DNA from: Yersinia bercovieri ATCC 43970
GTDB taxonomy: Bacteria > Pseudomonadota > Gammaproteobacteria > Enterobacterales > Enterobacteriaceae
Direction of reading: 5' to 3'
Assembly (NCBI RefSeq): GCF_013282745.1
Contig: NZ_CP054044.1
Location: 62,001 to 126,000 of the forward strand
Length of the DNA: 64,000 nt
Position numbers and translations under genes: made by a program. Below are positions 9,655-18,360 of the stretch, piece after piece. Each line of letters begins with the position of its first letter. Positions within the stretch are counted from its first letter, which is position 1. Under the pieces are notes generated by a model. That model searched no databases. It worked only from the letters and a program-made list of their open reading frames with translations, and was not told the DNA's origin.

Positions 9655-10725
9655 TTATCCCTTAGGGAAGACCCACAGATGCTCCATCGGTAAAGAGATC
9701 GAGCATAGCTCCTCGCGGCGAACCTCAGCACCATAAGCGCGGATCACAAAATCGTCAGCCGCAGTGCGGAACAGATATTCCCAGCGGTCGCCCAGATACA
9801 TGCTGGTCAGCAGGGGTAAATTGAGCTGGTTGCCGTTCGGATCATCCGTCAGATTGACCCGTTCGACTCGGATCACTGCCGTACCTTCTTGCCCCACCAG
9901 CACCCCCTCGCCCGCCCATCCCCACAGCGCCCAATCTTTACCTTCGATTCGCGCCTTACCCTCACTAACCTGCGTGACCTTGCCATGTAAGCGGTTATTG
10001 CTGCCCATAAACTCTGCGGTAAAAAGCGTCGTTGGCGAACCGTACATCTCCTGTGGCGTCCCCTGTTGCTCAATTTTGCCGTTATTTAGCAGCAAAATAC
10101 GGTCAGAGATTGCCATCGCCTCATTTTGGTCATGGGTCACCATTAGCGCTGATAAGCCGAGTTTGATGATCAATTCACGTAGGAACACCCGCGCTTCCTC
10201 GCGCAATTTGGCGTCCAGATTCGATAGCGGCTCATCCAGCAGAATAACCGGCGGGTTATAGACCAGCGCACGACCAATGGCCACACGCTGCTGCTGCCCA
10301 CCAGAAAGCTGATGGGGGTGGCGATGACCCAGCGCCCCCAGCCCCAGTTGGTCGAGTACCGCTTGCACCCGCTGAGTGATCTCCGCCGCCGGCGTTTTGC
10401 GCAACTTCAGCGGGTAAGCAATGTTCTCAAATACCGTTTTATGGGGCCACAAAGCATAAGACTGGAACACCAAGCCCAGGTTGCGCTCTTCTGCTGGGAT
10501 TTCACGACTCGTTTTACCATCATATACCCTGTTTTCACCAATGATAATGCAACCCTGACTCGGTTTCTCCAAACCCGCGACTGCGCGCAGCAAGGTGGTT
10601 TTCCCACTCCCCGATGGCCCTAGCAGAGAGACCACTTCGCCGCGCTTTAATTGCATCGACACCCCTTTCAACACCGGGTTATCGCCATAGGTTAAATGCA
10701 GGTTATCTACTGATAATTCAATCAT
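9655..10725 (-). CDS. ABC importer ATP-binding protein (ferric/polyamine-type CUT1-like family)
   Basis: Cytoplasmic ATPase of a binding-protein-dependent importer (356 aa). Walker A GPSGSGKTT at 36-44, Q-loop VFQSY at 86-90, signature LSGGQQQR at 140-147, Walker B VILLDEP at 160-166 and the switch His in MVTHDQNEA are all present. The C-terminal ~115 residues form a regulatory extension of the TOBE type. It resembles FbpC/AfuC/PotA-type ATPases; the substrate cannot be deduced. It overlaps the permease gene by 8 bp and is the last gene of the three-gene operon. Confidence 0.88.
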   Translation of the reverse strand: MIELSVDNLHLTYGDNPVLKGVSMQLKRGEVVSLLGPSGSGKTTLLRAVAGLEKPSQGCIIIGENRVYDGKTSREIPAEERNLGLVFQSYALWPHKTVFENIAYPLKLRKTPAAEITQRVQAVLDQLGLGALGHRHPHQLSGGQQQRVAIGRALVYNPPVILLDEPLSNLDAKLREEARVFLRELIIKLGLSALMVTHDQNEAMAISDRILLLNNGKIEQQGTPQEMYGSPTTLFTAEFMGSNNRLHGKVTQVSEGKARIEGKDWALWGWAGEGVLVGQEGTAVIRVERVNLTDDPNGNQLNLPLLTSMYLGDRWEYLFRTAADDFVIRAYGAEVRREELCSISLPMEHLWVFPKG

Positions 10726-12487
10726 TTAGTTTAACTCCAAAGCGCAATGCAATACCCAGCCCCAACACCACCAGCAGGATATTAATAAAGGAGAGCGCGG
10801 CAACGATATCAATCGCCCCCGCCGCCCACAGTGAAACCAGCATCGAGCCAATGGTTTCCGTACCCGGTGACAGCAGATAAACCCCGGTAGAGTATTCGCG
10901 CTCAAAAATCAGGAACATCAGCAGCCACGAACCAATCAGGCCATAGCGGGATAGTGGAATGGTGACATGGCGCGTCACCTGACCCCGGCTGGCGCCGTTG
11001 CTGCGGGCCGCTTCTTCCAACTCAGGCCCGACTTGCAGCAAAGTCGACGAGATCAGCCGCAGGCCATAGGCCATCCACACCACGGTGTACGCCAGCCAGA
11101 CACTAAAAATGGTGCTGCGCAGAGAGCGGAGCCACACCACCAGATTCCCCCGCAACCACTCGGCCATTGGCAGCGAGGATAACCAGCCCTCTTTCAAGGA
11201 GTTATCCAGCCACATCGGCAGGAACAGGAAGACCCATAAGAATGCCAGCCCCGCCAGTAGCCCCGGCACTGCACGCGGGACTAACACGCTGTAATCAAGG
11301 AAACGCGTCACGCCATCCGGTTTACGGTGCATCGCAATGCCGATAAACAGATAGCAGATAACGGCCAACGCGCCGCCAAATACCCCGATCGCCATCGAGT
11401 TGACGATGGCCCGCAGCAAGTTAGGCTGCTGCCAGATGGTGCGGAAAGTGTTGAGCGATAGCTCATCCCAGAGCGATACCCCCATGCCCCAGTTAGAGAC
11501 AAAAGCACGTAGCACCACCCCCAGCAGCGGCACGCCAATGGTAACCGTCAGCCAAAACGCCACCACACCACCGGCAATCCAACGCCACTTGCCCAGAGGT
11601 AATAGTCGCGCCTGAGACGCTTTACCTTTGACCGTAACAAAACGGTTGGCGGTACGCATCAGTACCCGCTGTAACATCACCAACGGAATGGTGATGCAGA
11701 TAAGTATCACCGCTACGGCGGCCATCAGATGGTAAGAGGGGGTGCCCAGCTTATTGGTCAGTTGGTAAAGATAGGTCGCCAACACCAAGTTGCCCTCAGG
11801 ATCGCCCAATACCAGCATCAGCCCGAACACCTCCAGCCCCAGGAAGAACAGCAATACGGTGATATACAAAATCGATGGGCGCACCATCGGCAAACTCACC
11901 GCCGTCATCACCTGCAAAGGCGAGGCCCCTGCCGTGCGCGCCGCCTCCTCCACATCAGAACCGACACTGCGCAGCGCCGATGAGATATAGAGGTAGGCGT
12001 GAGGAACGTGGGTCAGGCCCGCAATCACCACGATGCTGGACATGGCATAAATATTCCAGGGCACAAAACCTATCAATGACTCCGCCCACAGGGAGAAGAA
12101 TCCCACCGGCCCTGCCGCCACCACGTAACCAAACCCCAACACCATGGGCGAGACAAAAATAGGCACCAAAATCAGCGGTTCGATGATCCGGCGGCCAGGT
12201 AGATCAGTCCTGACCATCAAAAAGGCCAGAATCCCTCCCAACGGAATCGCGATAACCACCAGCCCGAAAGCCAGAATAAAACCACTTTTCAGCGCCTTAT
12301 AAAAATCGGGATCAGCAAAAATGAAGCGAAATGCCTCAAGGCTGAACACTTTGCTCGGTGAGAAAAAGGGGGCAGAAAGGAAACTTTGAATAACAATAAA
12401 TGACAGTGGTACGTAGATAACCAGTGTGGTTATCAAGACTACCAAGCCGCGCGGCAAGCTTTGCCACTTTCTGCGCAATGCTTTCAT
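10718..12487 (-). CDS. ABC importer permease, two permease domains fused
   Basis: Inner-membrane component (589 aa) containing two tandem permease domains with about 12 membrane segments. Each half carries its own cytoplasmic coupling (EAA) motif: EEAARTAGASPLQVM near residue 180 and EEAARSNGASRGQVTRH near 490. This arrangement is usual for FbpB/SfuB/AfuB-type transporters, in which one polypeptide provides both permease halves. It overlaps the ATPase gene downstream and follows the binding-protein gene after an 85-bp gap that contains a hairpin. Confidence 0.88.
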   Translation of the reverse strand: MKALRRKWQSLPRGLVVLITTLVIYVPLSFIVIQSFLSAPFFSPSKVFSLEAFRFIFADPDFYKALKSGFILAFGLVVIAIPLGGILAFLMVRTDLPGRRIIEPLILVPIFVSPMVLGFGYVVAAGPVGFFSLWAESLIGFVPWNIYAMSSIVVIAGLTHVPHAYLYISSALRSVGSDVEEAARTAGASPLQVMTAVSLPMVRPSILYITVLLFFLGLEVFGLMLVLGDPEGNLVLATYLYQLTNKLGTPSYHLMAAVAVILICITIPLVMLQRVLMRTANRFVTVKGKASQARLLPLGKWRWIAGGVVAFWLTVTIGVPLLGVVLRAFVSNWGMGVSLWDELSLNTFRTIWQQPNLLRAIVNSMAIGVFGGALAVICYLFIGIAMHRKPDGVTRFLDYSVLVPRAVPGLLAGLAFLWVFLFLPMWLDNSLKEGWLSSLPMAEWLRGNLVVWLRSLRSTIFSVWLAYTVVWMAYGLRLISSTLLQVGPELEEAARSNGASRGQVTRHVTIPLSRYGLIGSWLLMFLIFEREYSTGVYLLSPGTETIGSMLVSLWAAGAIDIVAALSFINILLVVLGLGIALRFGVKLND

Positions 12488-12534
12488 AATGAGTCCCGTT
12501 GGTTAAAAATCCATGATAAAACCAGTAAAATCAG

Positions 12535-12560
12535 GGTGCGTACCGCCACAGATACGCACC
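12535..12560 (-). terminator. Intercistronic hairpin between binding-protein and permease genes
   Basis: GGTGCGTA and TACGCACC form a perfect 8-bp stem with a 10-base loop in the 85-bp gap. There is no U-tract. Such hairpins commonly protect the upstream message so that the periplasmic binding protein is made in excess over the permease. Confidence 0.6.
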
Positions 12561-12572
12561 AAGGGGGAGCCC

Positions 12573-13661
12573 TTATTTTGCGGCCGCGCTGCGCCACTGT
12601 TTGATGTAGTCCAGACGTTTAGTCTGCTCCATATACTCCAACAGACTCTCATCAACCGCGATCGGTTTGAGCGCATCACCTAGCTTCTTGGTCATGCCAG
12701 CGATGTCGTTGTTACCCTCGATATCGTTGCGAATTGAAGGAATATCTGACTGATTAGCCAAAATATTTTGGCCCGCTTCTGATAGCACGTAGTTAACCCA
12801 CAGTTTGGCCACATTATTATTGGTTGCATTTTTACTGATAAATGTGACTCGCGACAGCACCAGGGTGTAGTCCTGCGGGTAGGAGATCCCAAGAGAAGGG
12901 TCTGTTTTAGCACGGGTTTCGGCGTAAGAGCCGAGGATATTAAAACCAATCAGATTCTCACCAGATGACACTCTCTCCATCATCGTGCCGGTGGAGGATT
13001 GCACCGTCAGCCCGCCCTTGGCGATATCAGCCAGTGTCGCAAAGTAGTTAGGATCAGCTTTGAAATCCTGTACCGACAACATAAAACCTAAACCTGACTT
13101 TTCAATATCATAGGTGGTCACTCTCTTTTTGAATTTATCAGGCTGGCTGGCGATGAGTTTTGCCAGTGCGGCATGGGTCGTCGGCACATCTGCTGCGGGG
13201 ATCAGGCGCTTGTTATAGATGAAAACCACCGGTTCGTAAGTCGTGCCGTAGGCCCTGTTTTTCCATACTGCCCATGTTGGCAGCTCACCCTGCTCTGGAG
13301 AGAGGTACTCCTGCGCATAGTCGGTCGCCAACTTCAGCGCGGTATCCATGGAGGAGCTCCACACCACGTCACCACTGAGGCTACCTGATGCCTGCTCACT
13401 GATGTAGCGGTTGTATAACTCGGTGCTGTTCATGTCGTTGTATTCGACTTTAATCCCCGGATAGGCGGCTTCGAATCCCTTAATCAGCGGCGCTGCGGCT
13501 TTGATATCCGTAGAGGCATACACCACCACTTTGCCCTCTTTTTTGGCGCCATCAATAATGTTTTGATAATCAGCAGGATAATAAGTTGGGAGTTGAGCAA
13601 TGGCTGGAAGAGTGGCTAATACCGCCGTCGCCATCATTAATACTTTAACTTTCCTTAACAT
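12573..13661 (-). CDS. Periplasmic substrate-binding protein of the ABC importer
   Basis: Extracytoplasmic solute-binding protein (362 aa from this start). The N-terminus MLRKVKVLMMATAVLATLPA is a Sec signal with cleavage expected near AIAQ. Body motifs such as EGKVVVYAST, the domain linker AAPLIKGFEAAYPGIKVEY and VFIYNKRLIP are typical of the ferric-iron/phosphonate/sugar-phosphate binding family (FbpA, AfuA, PgtC relatives). The start was placed at 13661 because TTGGAG lies eight bases upstream; an in-frame ATG at 13682 would put seven residues in front of the signal. No Fur-like operator was seen upstream, so an iron role is not supported by regulation. Sugar phosphates or organophosphonates are alternatives. 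Confidence 0.85.
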   Translation of the reverse strand: MLRKVKVLMMATAVLATLPAIAQLPTYYPADYQNIIDGAKKEGKVVVYASTDIKAAAPLIKGFEAAYPGIKVEYNDMNSTELYNRYISEQASGSLSGDVVWSSSMDTALKLATDYAQEYLSPEQGELPTWAVWKNRAYGTTYEPVVFIYNKRLIPAADVPTTHAALAKLIASQPDKFKKRVTTYDIEKSGLGFMLSVQDFKADPNYFATLADIAKGGLTVQSSTGTMMERVSSGENLIGFNILGSYAETRAKTDPSLGISYPQDYTLVLSRVTFISKNATNNNVAKLWVNYVLSEAGQNILANQSDIPSIRNDIEGNNDIAGMTKKLGDALKPIAVDESLLEYMEQTKRLDYIKQWRSAAAK

Positions 13662-13936
13662 ATAATTAACTCCAATATCCATTTATGGAACGAAAAAACA
13701 ACATATATTTAATATGTGTCGCTAAGCAATGAAGTTAATTTTTTGTCTTCTTATTTTGTGATGGCGCTCATTTATCGCGCTATTATTGCCCAAACTCTCT
13801 CTCTAAAAGATGTGCGGCATAGATTTACTTCGCAGAAGAGCGGCACTGTTGATAGCCGAATTGGCTGCGCTCAGCTTGCCAGAGGTTCAATTCCGGAGTA
13901 GCGTGCTCATTAATTCGAGCAGTTTGCTAATTAATT

Positions 13937-13985
13937 ACTGTGTGAAACTTAAATGACTGTGTGTCACTTAAATGACAGAGTGAAA
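13937..13985 (+). repeat. 19-bp tandem repeat, 2.6 copies, abutting the TPR gene start
   Basis: Two full units, 13937-13955 and 13956-13974, begin ACTGTGTG and end ACTTAAATG and differ at only two of 19 positions. A third partial unit, ACAGAGTGAAA, runs to 13985 and includes the weak ribosome-binding site of the following gene. The preceding stretch 13662-13936 holds the promoter region of the divergent binding-protein gene; no other gene is seen in it. Confidence 0.85.
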
Positions 13986-13987
13986 CC

Positions 13988-14461
13988 ATGAAACACTCCA
14001 TCGACTCGCTAAAAGAGCTGGGCCGTTATGATGATGCGCTGGAAATGGCGCAGAAGTTGCTGCAACACTCACCAGATAACGCCAGTCTGATGTATAAAAT
14101 CGCCTCCCTGTATGATGTGCAGGGGTTGGAGTTACAGGCCATTCCCTTCTATCGTGCGGCCATTGATCATCACCTGGTGGGTAAAGAGCTACAGGAGGCC
14201 TATTTGGGGCTGGGTAGCACTTATCGGGAACTGGGGTTATATCAAGCATCGTTAGAGACACTTGACCGCGCGCTGGCGGCCTTCCCGCAAGCGAAAGAGA
14301 TAACCCTGTTTCGCGCCATGACACTGCATAATCTGGGTGAAACCCAAGAAGCGGTGGCGGCTTTGCTGCTACTGTTGGCGCAGACCTCAAACCATCAAGA
14401 GATCAGCCTTTACCAAAAAGCGCTGCGCCAATATGCCGTTGACCTTGACGCTATCAGCTAA
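13988..14461 (+). CDS. Tetratricopeptide-repeat protein
   Basis: A 157-aa soluble protein made almost wholly of TPR-like helix pairs. Recognisable units begin near residues 8 (GRYDDALEMAQKLLQHSPDN), 42, 77 (AYLGLGSTYRELGLYQASLE) and 112 (LFRAMTLHNLGETQEAVAAL). There is no signal peptide or enzymatic domain, so it is probably a protein-protein interaction module. The ribosome-binding site is weak (GAGTG) and part of the 19-bp tandem repeat. It precedes yffB-dapE by 160 bp and may be cotranscribed. No specific partner can be inferred. Confidence 0.8.
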   Translation: MKHSIDSLKELGRYDDALEMAQKLLQHSPDNASLMYKIASLYDVQGLELQAIPFYRAAIDHHLVGKELQEAYLGLGSTYRELGLYQASLETLDRALAAFPQAKEITLFRAMTLHNLGETQEAVAALLLLLAQTSNHQEISLYQKALRQYAVDLDAIS

Positions 14462-14621
14462 AACCGCAGCTCATCCCTGATTGTCGGAACGCCAAACAAG
14501 CCATAGCCGTCTGGATTCAAACCTCATTTTCCCGCATTATGGGCTAATTGCTCCTTTGGAGCCGGGCAGCCGCATTAGTAGCTGACCTGTTTTACCACTC
14601 TAGCCGAGGTACTATTTTTCC

Positions 14622-15020
14622 ATGTCAGATAGCCCTGCCACCCCATCATTGCGCCTTTATGGCATTAAAAATTGCGACACCATAAAAAAGGCCCGCCGCT
14701 GGCTGGAAGAACAAGGCATTGCCTATCAGTTCCATGATTATCGCGTGGATGGATTGAGTGACGAACGTCTGCAAAGTTTCATTGATAAACTGGGTTGGCA
14801 GCCGCTACTCAACACCCGCGGCACCACCTGGCGCAAGCTGCCAGAAGAGCGGCGAGATAGCATCACCGATGCCCAAACCGCCAAAGTGTTGATGTTAGAG
14901 CAGCCCGCCATAATCAAGCGCCCACTGTTGGAAGCCGCCAATGGCGAGATGCTGCTGGGCTTCAACGTTGAGAGTTATCAATCCTTTATCCAAAACCAAA
15001 CCGCTATTGAGGTGCAATAA
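14622..15020 (+). CDS. yffB: ArsC/Spx-family thioredoxin-fold protein YffB
   Basis: A 132-aa member of the arsenate reductase-like (ArsC/Spx) superfamily. The N-terminal [19 protein letters not shown] contains a single Cys (NCDT) rather than the CxxC of Spx or the CSKS of true Ars[13 protein letters not shown] and [11 protein letters not shown] are family hallmarks. E. coli YffB has been reported to bind glutathione; no arsenate reductase role is established. The stop is one base from the dapE start, so the pair is an operon, as in E. coli. Confidence 0.9.
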   Translation: MSDSPATPSLRLYGIKNCDTIKKARRWLEEQGIAYQFHDYRVDGLSDERLQSFIDKLGWQPLLNTRGTTWRKLPEERRDSITDAQTAKVLMLEQPAIIKRPLLEAANGEMLLGFNVESYQSFIQNQTAIEVQ

Positions 15021-15021
15021 C

Positions 15022-16149
15022 ATGATCTGTCCGGTAATCGAACTGGCCCAACAATTAATTAAGCGCCCGTCGCTCAGCCCGAATGATGCGGGTTGCCAGG
15101 AGATCATGATCAAGCGCTTAGAGGCGATTGGTTTTACTGTTGAACCGATGAATTTTGGCGATACTCTTAATTTCTGGGCATGGCGTGGCGAAGGCGAGAC
15201 GCTGGCGTTTGCCGGTCATACCGACGTGGTGCCAACCGGTGATGAGAGCCATTGGAGCACTCCCCCCTTTGAGCCGACCATTCGTGATGGCATGTTGTAT
15301 GGCCGTGGTGCTGCCGATATGAAAGGCTCACTGGCCGCCATGGTGGTCGCCGCCGAACGTTTTGTTGCCGCGCAGCCGAATCATAAGGGCCGCCTGGCAT
15401 TTATGATCACCTCCGATGAAGAAGCCAAAGCGATTAACGGCACCGTAAAAGTGGTTAATGCGCTGATGGCGCGCAATGAACGGTTAGATTATTGTCTGGT
15501 AGGCGAACCCTCCAGTACCGATAGAGTCGGCGATGTGGTGAAAAATGGCCGCCGAGGCTCGATCACCGCCAATTTGCGCATCCACGGTATTCAAGGGCAT
15601 GTGGCCTACCCCCATTTGGCTGATAACCCGGTGCACCGCGCCATGCCAGCCCTGAATGAGTTGGTTGCCACCCAGTGGGATGAAGGCAATGAGTTCTTCC
15701 CCGCCACCAGTATGCAGATTGCTAACTTACACGCGGGCACCGGCAGCAATAACGTGATCCCCGGTGAGTTCTACGTGCAGTTCAACTTCCGTTTCAGCAC
15801 TGAGCTGACCGACACTCTGATTAAGCAGCGGGTTGAAGCCCTGCTGGATCGCCATCAACTCAATTACAGCCTGGAGTGGGTGCTCTCCGGCCAACCCTTC
15901 CTGACCGCTCGAGGCGCGCTGGTCGATGCGGTGGTTAACGCCGTTGAGCATTACACTGAAATCACGCCGCAGCTACTCACTACCGGTGGCACCTCAGATG
16001 GCCGTTTTATCGCCTTAATGGGCGCTCAGGTGGTGGAGCTGGGGCCAGTTAATGCCACTATCCATAAAGTGAATGAGTGCGTTCACGCGGCTGATTTACA
16101 ACTGCTAAGCCGAATGTATCAGCGAATCATGGAGCAACTTATCGCATGA
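15022..16149 (+). CDS. dapE: N-succinyl-L,L-diaminopimelate desuccinylase DapE
   Basis: Zinc-dependent desuccinylase of the succinylase branch of lysine/diaminopimelate synthesis, producing L,L-DAP for cell wall and lysine. The 375-aa sequence has M20-family metal ligands: H66 in AGHTDVVP, D99 in GAADMKGS, the catalytic glutamates in SDEEAKA around 133-134, and the C-terminal His in NATIHKVNE. The dimerisation domain with TGGTSDGRF is intact. The start at 15022 gives the E. coli-length protein. It overlaps the next gene, an M15 peptidase, by 4 bp. Confidence 0.97.
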   Translation: MICPVIELAQQLIKRPSLSPNDAGCQEIMIKRLEAIGFTVEPMNFGDTLNFWAWRGEGETLAFAGHTDVVPTGDESHWSTPPFEPTIRDGMLYGRGAADMKGSLAAMVVAAERFVAAQPNHKGRLAFMITSDEEAKAINGTVKVVNALMARNERLDYCLVGEPSSTDRVGDVVKNGRRGSITANLRIHGIQGHVAYPHLADNPVHRAMPALNELVATQWDEGNEFFPATSMQIANLHAGTGSNNVIPGEFYVQFNFRFSTELTDTLIKQRVEALLDRHQLNYSLEWVLSGQPFLTARGALVDAVVNAVEHYTEITPQLLTTGGTSDGRFIALMGAQVVELGPVNATIHKVNECVHAADLQLLSRMYQRIMEQLIA

Positions 16150-16838
16150 CAGTTAACACATTAACCCCACAGATGCTTACCGGGCGCTCAACGGAACATT
16201 TGATGGTGTTAACCGGCAATCACCGCCTACAGCCGCAGGCCGTTGAGGCTTTTCAGGCCATGCAGCAGGCGGCGAAAGTGGCAGGTTTTGATCTCCAGCC
16301 TGCCAGCACTTTTCGCGATTTTGACCGCCAATTAGCGATTTGGAATGGTAAATTTCGCGGTGAGCGACCAGTATTAGATAAAGAGAGTCAGCCGATAGAT
16401 ATCAGCCAGCTTGACGATGCAGCCCGCTGTGAAGCTATTTTGCGCTGGTCTGCCCTGCCGGGGGCCAGCCGCCATCACTGGGGCAGTGATCTGGATATTT
16501 ACGATCCCTCCTTGCTGCCAGCGGAGGCCAAACTACAGCTGGAACCATGGGAGTACCAAACTGGCGGCTATTTTTATCCGCTCACCCAATGGCTAAGTGC
16601 GCATATGGCTGAATTTGGTTTTTACCGACCTTTTAGCGAGGAGAGTGGCGGCGTCGCTGTAGAGCCATGGCACTTGAGCTATCGCCCGTTAGCCGTCACG
16701 GCGGCACAGTTACTGACACCCAAAATCTTGCTGGAAGCCTGGCAAGCACAAGATGTGGCGGGCAGTGAGTGGCTGACACGCCATTTACCCATGATTTTTT
16801 CACGATTTATCGCGACACCCACGATGGAAGGATCTTAA
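16146..16838 (+). CDS. M15-family (VanY/DdpX-like) metallopeptidase
   Basis: A 230-aa putative D-alanyl-D-alanine carboxy- or dipeptidase of the LAS/M15 family. Zinc ligands fit the family pattern: [13 protein letters not shown] provides H110 and D117, and EPWHLSY provides the catalytic E173 and third ligand H176. No signal peptide is visible, so it is either cytoplasmic (peptide recycling) or exported by an unrecognised route. It overlaps dapE by 4 bp and is followed 2 bp later by ypfN. E. coli has no such gene between dapE and ypfN as I recall it. The pairing with a DAP biosynthesis gene suggests a link to peptidoglycan turnover, which is inference. Confidence 0.82.
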   Translation: MTVNTLTPQMLTGRSTEHLMVLTGNHRLQPQAVEAFQAMQQAAKVAGFDLQPASTFRDFDRQLAIWNGKFRGERPVLDKESQPIDISQLDDAARCEAILRWSALPGASRHHWGSDLDIYDPSLLPAEAKLQLEPWEYQTGGYFYPLTQWLSAHMAEFGFYRPFSEESGGVAVEPWHLSYRPLAVTAAQLLTPKILLEAWQAQDVAGSEWLTRHLPMIFSRFIATPTMEGS

Positions 16839-16840
16839 TT

Positions 16841-17035
16841 ATGCACTGGCTAGCAGATTACTGGTGGATAATCCTTATCCTACTGGCAGGGATTATCCTA
16901 AATGGCATCAAAGAGTTACGCCGCCTCGACCATAAACGCTTTTTGAGCAATAAGCCGGAGATCCCACCTCACCGCGACAATAATGCGGAGTGGGACGACG
17001 ATGATGACTGGCCGGATAAAAATAAGAAAAAATAA
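16841..17035 (+). CDS. ypfN: Small membrane protein YpfN (UPF0370)
   Basis: A 64-aa protein with one N-terminal membrane helix (about residues 5-24, [16 protein letters not shown]) and a charged cytoplasmic tail with the conserved [17 protein letters not shown] and WDDDDDWP motifs. It matches E. coli YpfN in length and in these motifs. Function unknown. Start at 16841 is supported by GGAAGGA just upstream and by the E. coli N-terminus; an in-frame upstream start at 16769 would only read through the peptidase gene. Confidence 0.93.
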   Translation: MHWLADYWWIILILLAGIILNGIKELRRLDHKRFLSNKPEIPPHRDNNAEWDDDDDWPDKNKKK

Positions 17036-17053
17036 ACTGAACGCGAGCATCCC

Positions 17054-17078
17054 CGCGAAGGGATAGCCCCCCTTCGCG
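17054..17078. terminator. Hairpin between convergent ypfN and ypfH
   Basis: CGCGAAGGG and CCCTTCGCG make a perfect 9-bp stem with a 7-base loop in the 51-bp gap. There is no long U-tract on either strand. It probably terminates both convergent genes. Confidence 0.65.
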
Positions 17079-17086
17079 TATAACCC

Positions 17087-17722
17087 TTATCTCGCGGCCA
17101 GATCTTGCCGCAAATGGGAGATCGCCTGCTCTAGCATCAGCTGATTGATGCCATGCCCCATGTTGGGTACAAGATCCAACGTCACCTTATGACCTAACGC
17201 CGTTAAGCTTCTGGCCGCTTTTTTCGCGTGCTCTACCTGTATCACACCATCCTGTTCGCCATGAATCAGATGGTAAACCACATCCGCTATCGGTTGTTGT
17301 GGCAAAGTGGCAAACCGCCCGCTGAAGGCAATAATCCGCCCTGCGAGTTGTGGCTGGGCTTTCATCCCCTCTAATGACATGATAGCGCCCTGCGAGAAGC
17401 CAACCAACGTGGTCTGCTGCGCCCCCAAGCCACTTTGTTGCTGCCATTGATGTATCGTGGCAACCCATTGAGGGATCACTTCGTCGATGCGCCCCTGGCG
17501 GCCCTCTTCGGTAATCCCCTGGACCGAAAACCACTGCCTTCCATTGCCCATGCTGCTGGCAAATGGGCCATCAATACTGACCACCAGCGCCTGAGGAAAA
17601 GCTTGCGCGAAATGGCTGCCTACCGGTGCCATGCCAGCGGCACTGTCGCCGACCCCATGAAACAGTAAAATCAATTGTTCTGCCTTGGCGGGTTGCTGCA
17701 CCACGATATGTTGTTGATTCAT
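17087..17722 (-). CDS. ypfH: Alpha/beta-hydrolase, carboxylesterase-type YpfH
   Basis: A 211-aa serine hydrolase of the phospholipase/carboxylesterase group. LLFHGVGDSAAGM carries the oxyanion-hole HG; the nucleophile elbow GFSQGA puts the serine at 110; catalytic Asp (HGEQDGVI) and His (MGHGIN) follow in order. There is no signal peptide, so it is cytoplasmic. It is the homologue of E. coli YpfH, an esterase with unspecified natural substrate, and keeps the same neighbourhood between ypfN and tmcA. Confidence 0.92.
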   Translation of the reverse strand: MNQQHIVVQQPAKAEQLILLFHGVGDSAAGMAPVGSHFAQAFPQALVVSIDGPFASSMGNGRQWFSVQGITEEGRQGRIDEVIPQWVATIHQWQQQSGLGAQQTTLVGFSQGAIMSLEGMKAQPQLAGRIIAFSGRFATLPQQPIADVVYHLIHGEQDGVIQVEHAKKAARSLTALGHKVTLDLVPNMGHGINQLMLEQAISHLRQDLAAR

Positions 17723-17872
17723 TAGGGGCCTTTAATCATTGAGTGACGATAGTGTTACTATACGGCCGCTCGTGCCGCAGGGATATTGGGTTTTATTGAT
17801 GGAGTTGGTGGGAATTATTGAAGGTGATGATGTAATCGATTCGGCTTGTTCTGGCGACTGGTTTTTTATCAA

Positions 17873-17898
17873 GAAAAGAGGCCAATAGGCCTCTTTTC
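17873..17898 (-). terminator. Hairpin 3' of the decayed gene
   Basis: GAAAAGAGGCC and GGCCTCTTTTC form a perfect 11-bp stem with an AATA loop, 17 bp after the stop codon of the pseudogene on the minus strand. It looks like the surviving intrinsic terminator of that gene. Confidence 0.7.
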
Positions 17899-17915
17899 GT
17901 TACCGGGCAAAACAT

Positions 17916-18321
17916 TCAAAGTGGCGTGATGACCACGTTACCATTACGCTCAGCAATTTCTTTAGCGGTCATAAATCGTTTGAACATTTCGATTTTGCTA
18001 TCATGAATCGCTTTAAAATCAATCGGCCCTTTAGTGTGGGTAGTGCCGTGTCCGTATCGCATAACAAGCTCCATCATTTATGTAGGTTAGGTTGTGCTCT
18101 CTGGCAAACCGCTTCACATACCTCGGGTATATGGCATTTAAGGCTTGGTTTTCAGCAACAAAATACAGAATTTGTATACTTTCATTGTTGGCAACCTTGA
18201 GCATAAAATCCACTAAAGTTCGGTATAAATAGTGTAGTTCGCCTAACAATAAGTCAATTGCGCCCCTTCAGTGACCAATCTGTGCGTGTGCATCTAGCCT
18301 GGCATCCTTCGTTATACTCAT
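17916..18321 (-). pseudogene. Decayed gene of unknown family (in-frame stop plus frameshift)
   Basis: On the minus strand ATG at 18321 opens a reading frame (MSITKDARLDAHAQIGH) that meets TGA at 18268-18270. It continues in the same frame (RGAIDLLLGELHYLYRTLVD and onward) to about 18060, then must shift frame to go on with RYGHGTTHTKGPIDFKAI and end VVITPL at 17916. The composite is about 134 aa. Both pieces have a protein-like composition and a terminator follows directly, so this is best read as a real gene broken by one nonsense and one frameshift mutation. I do not recognise the family. An alternative is two short genes of 72 and 53 codons. Confidence 0.6.
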
Positions 18322-18360
18322 CCTGAATATTCGAAAAATCTTAACCTAATACACTCTTAA

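Noticed and set aside
13881..13900. AGAGGTTCAATTCCGG resembles a tRNA T-loop
   Set aside because: The flanking bases do not form a T-stem, and no anticodon or acceptor arms can be built around it.
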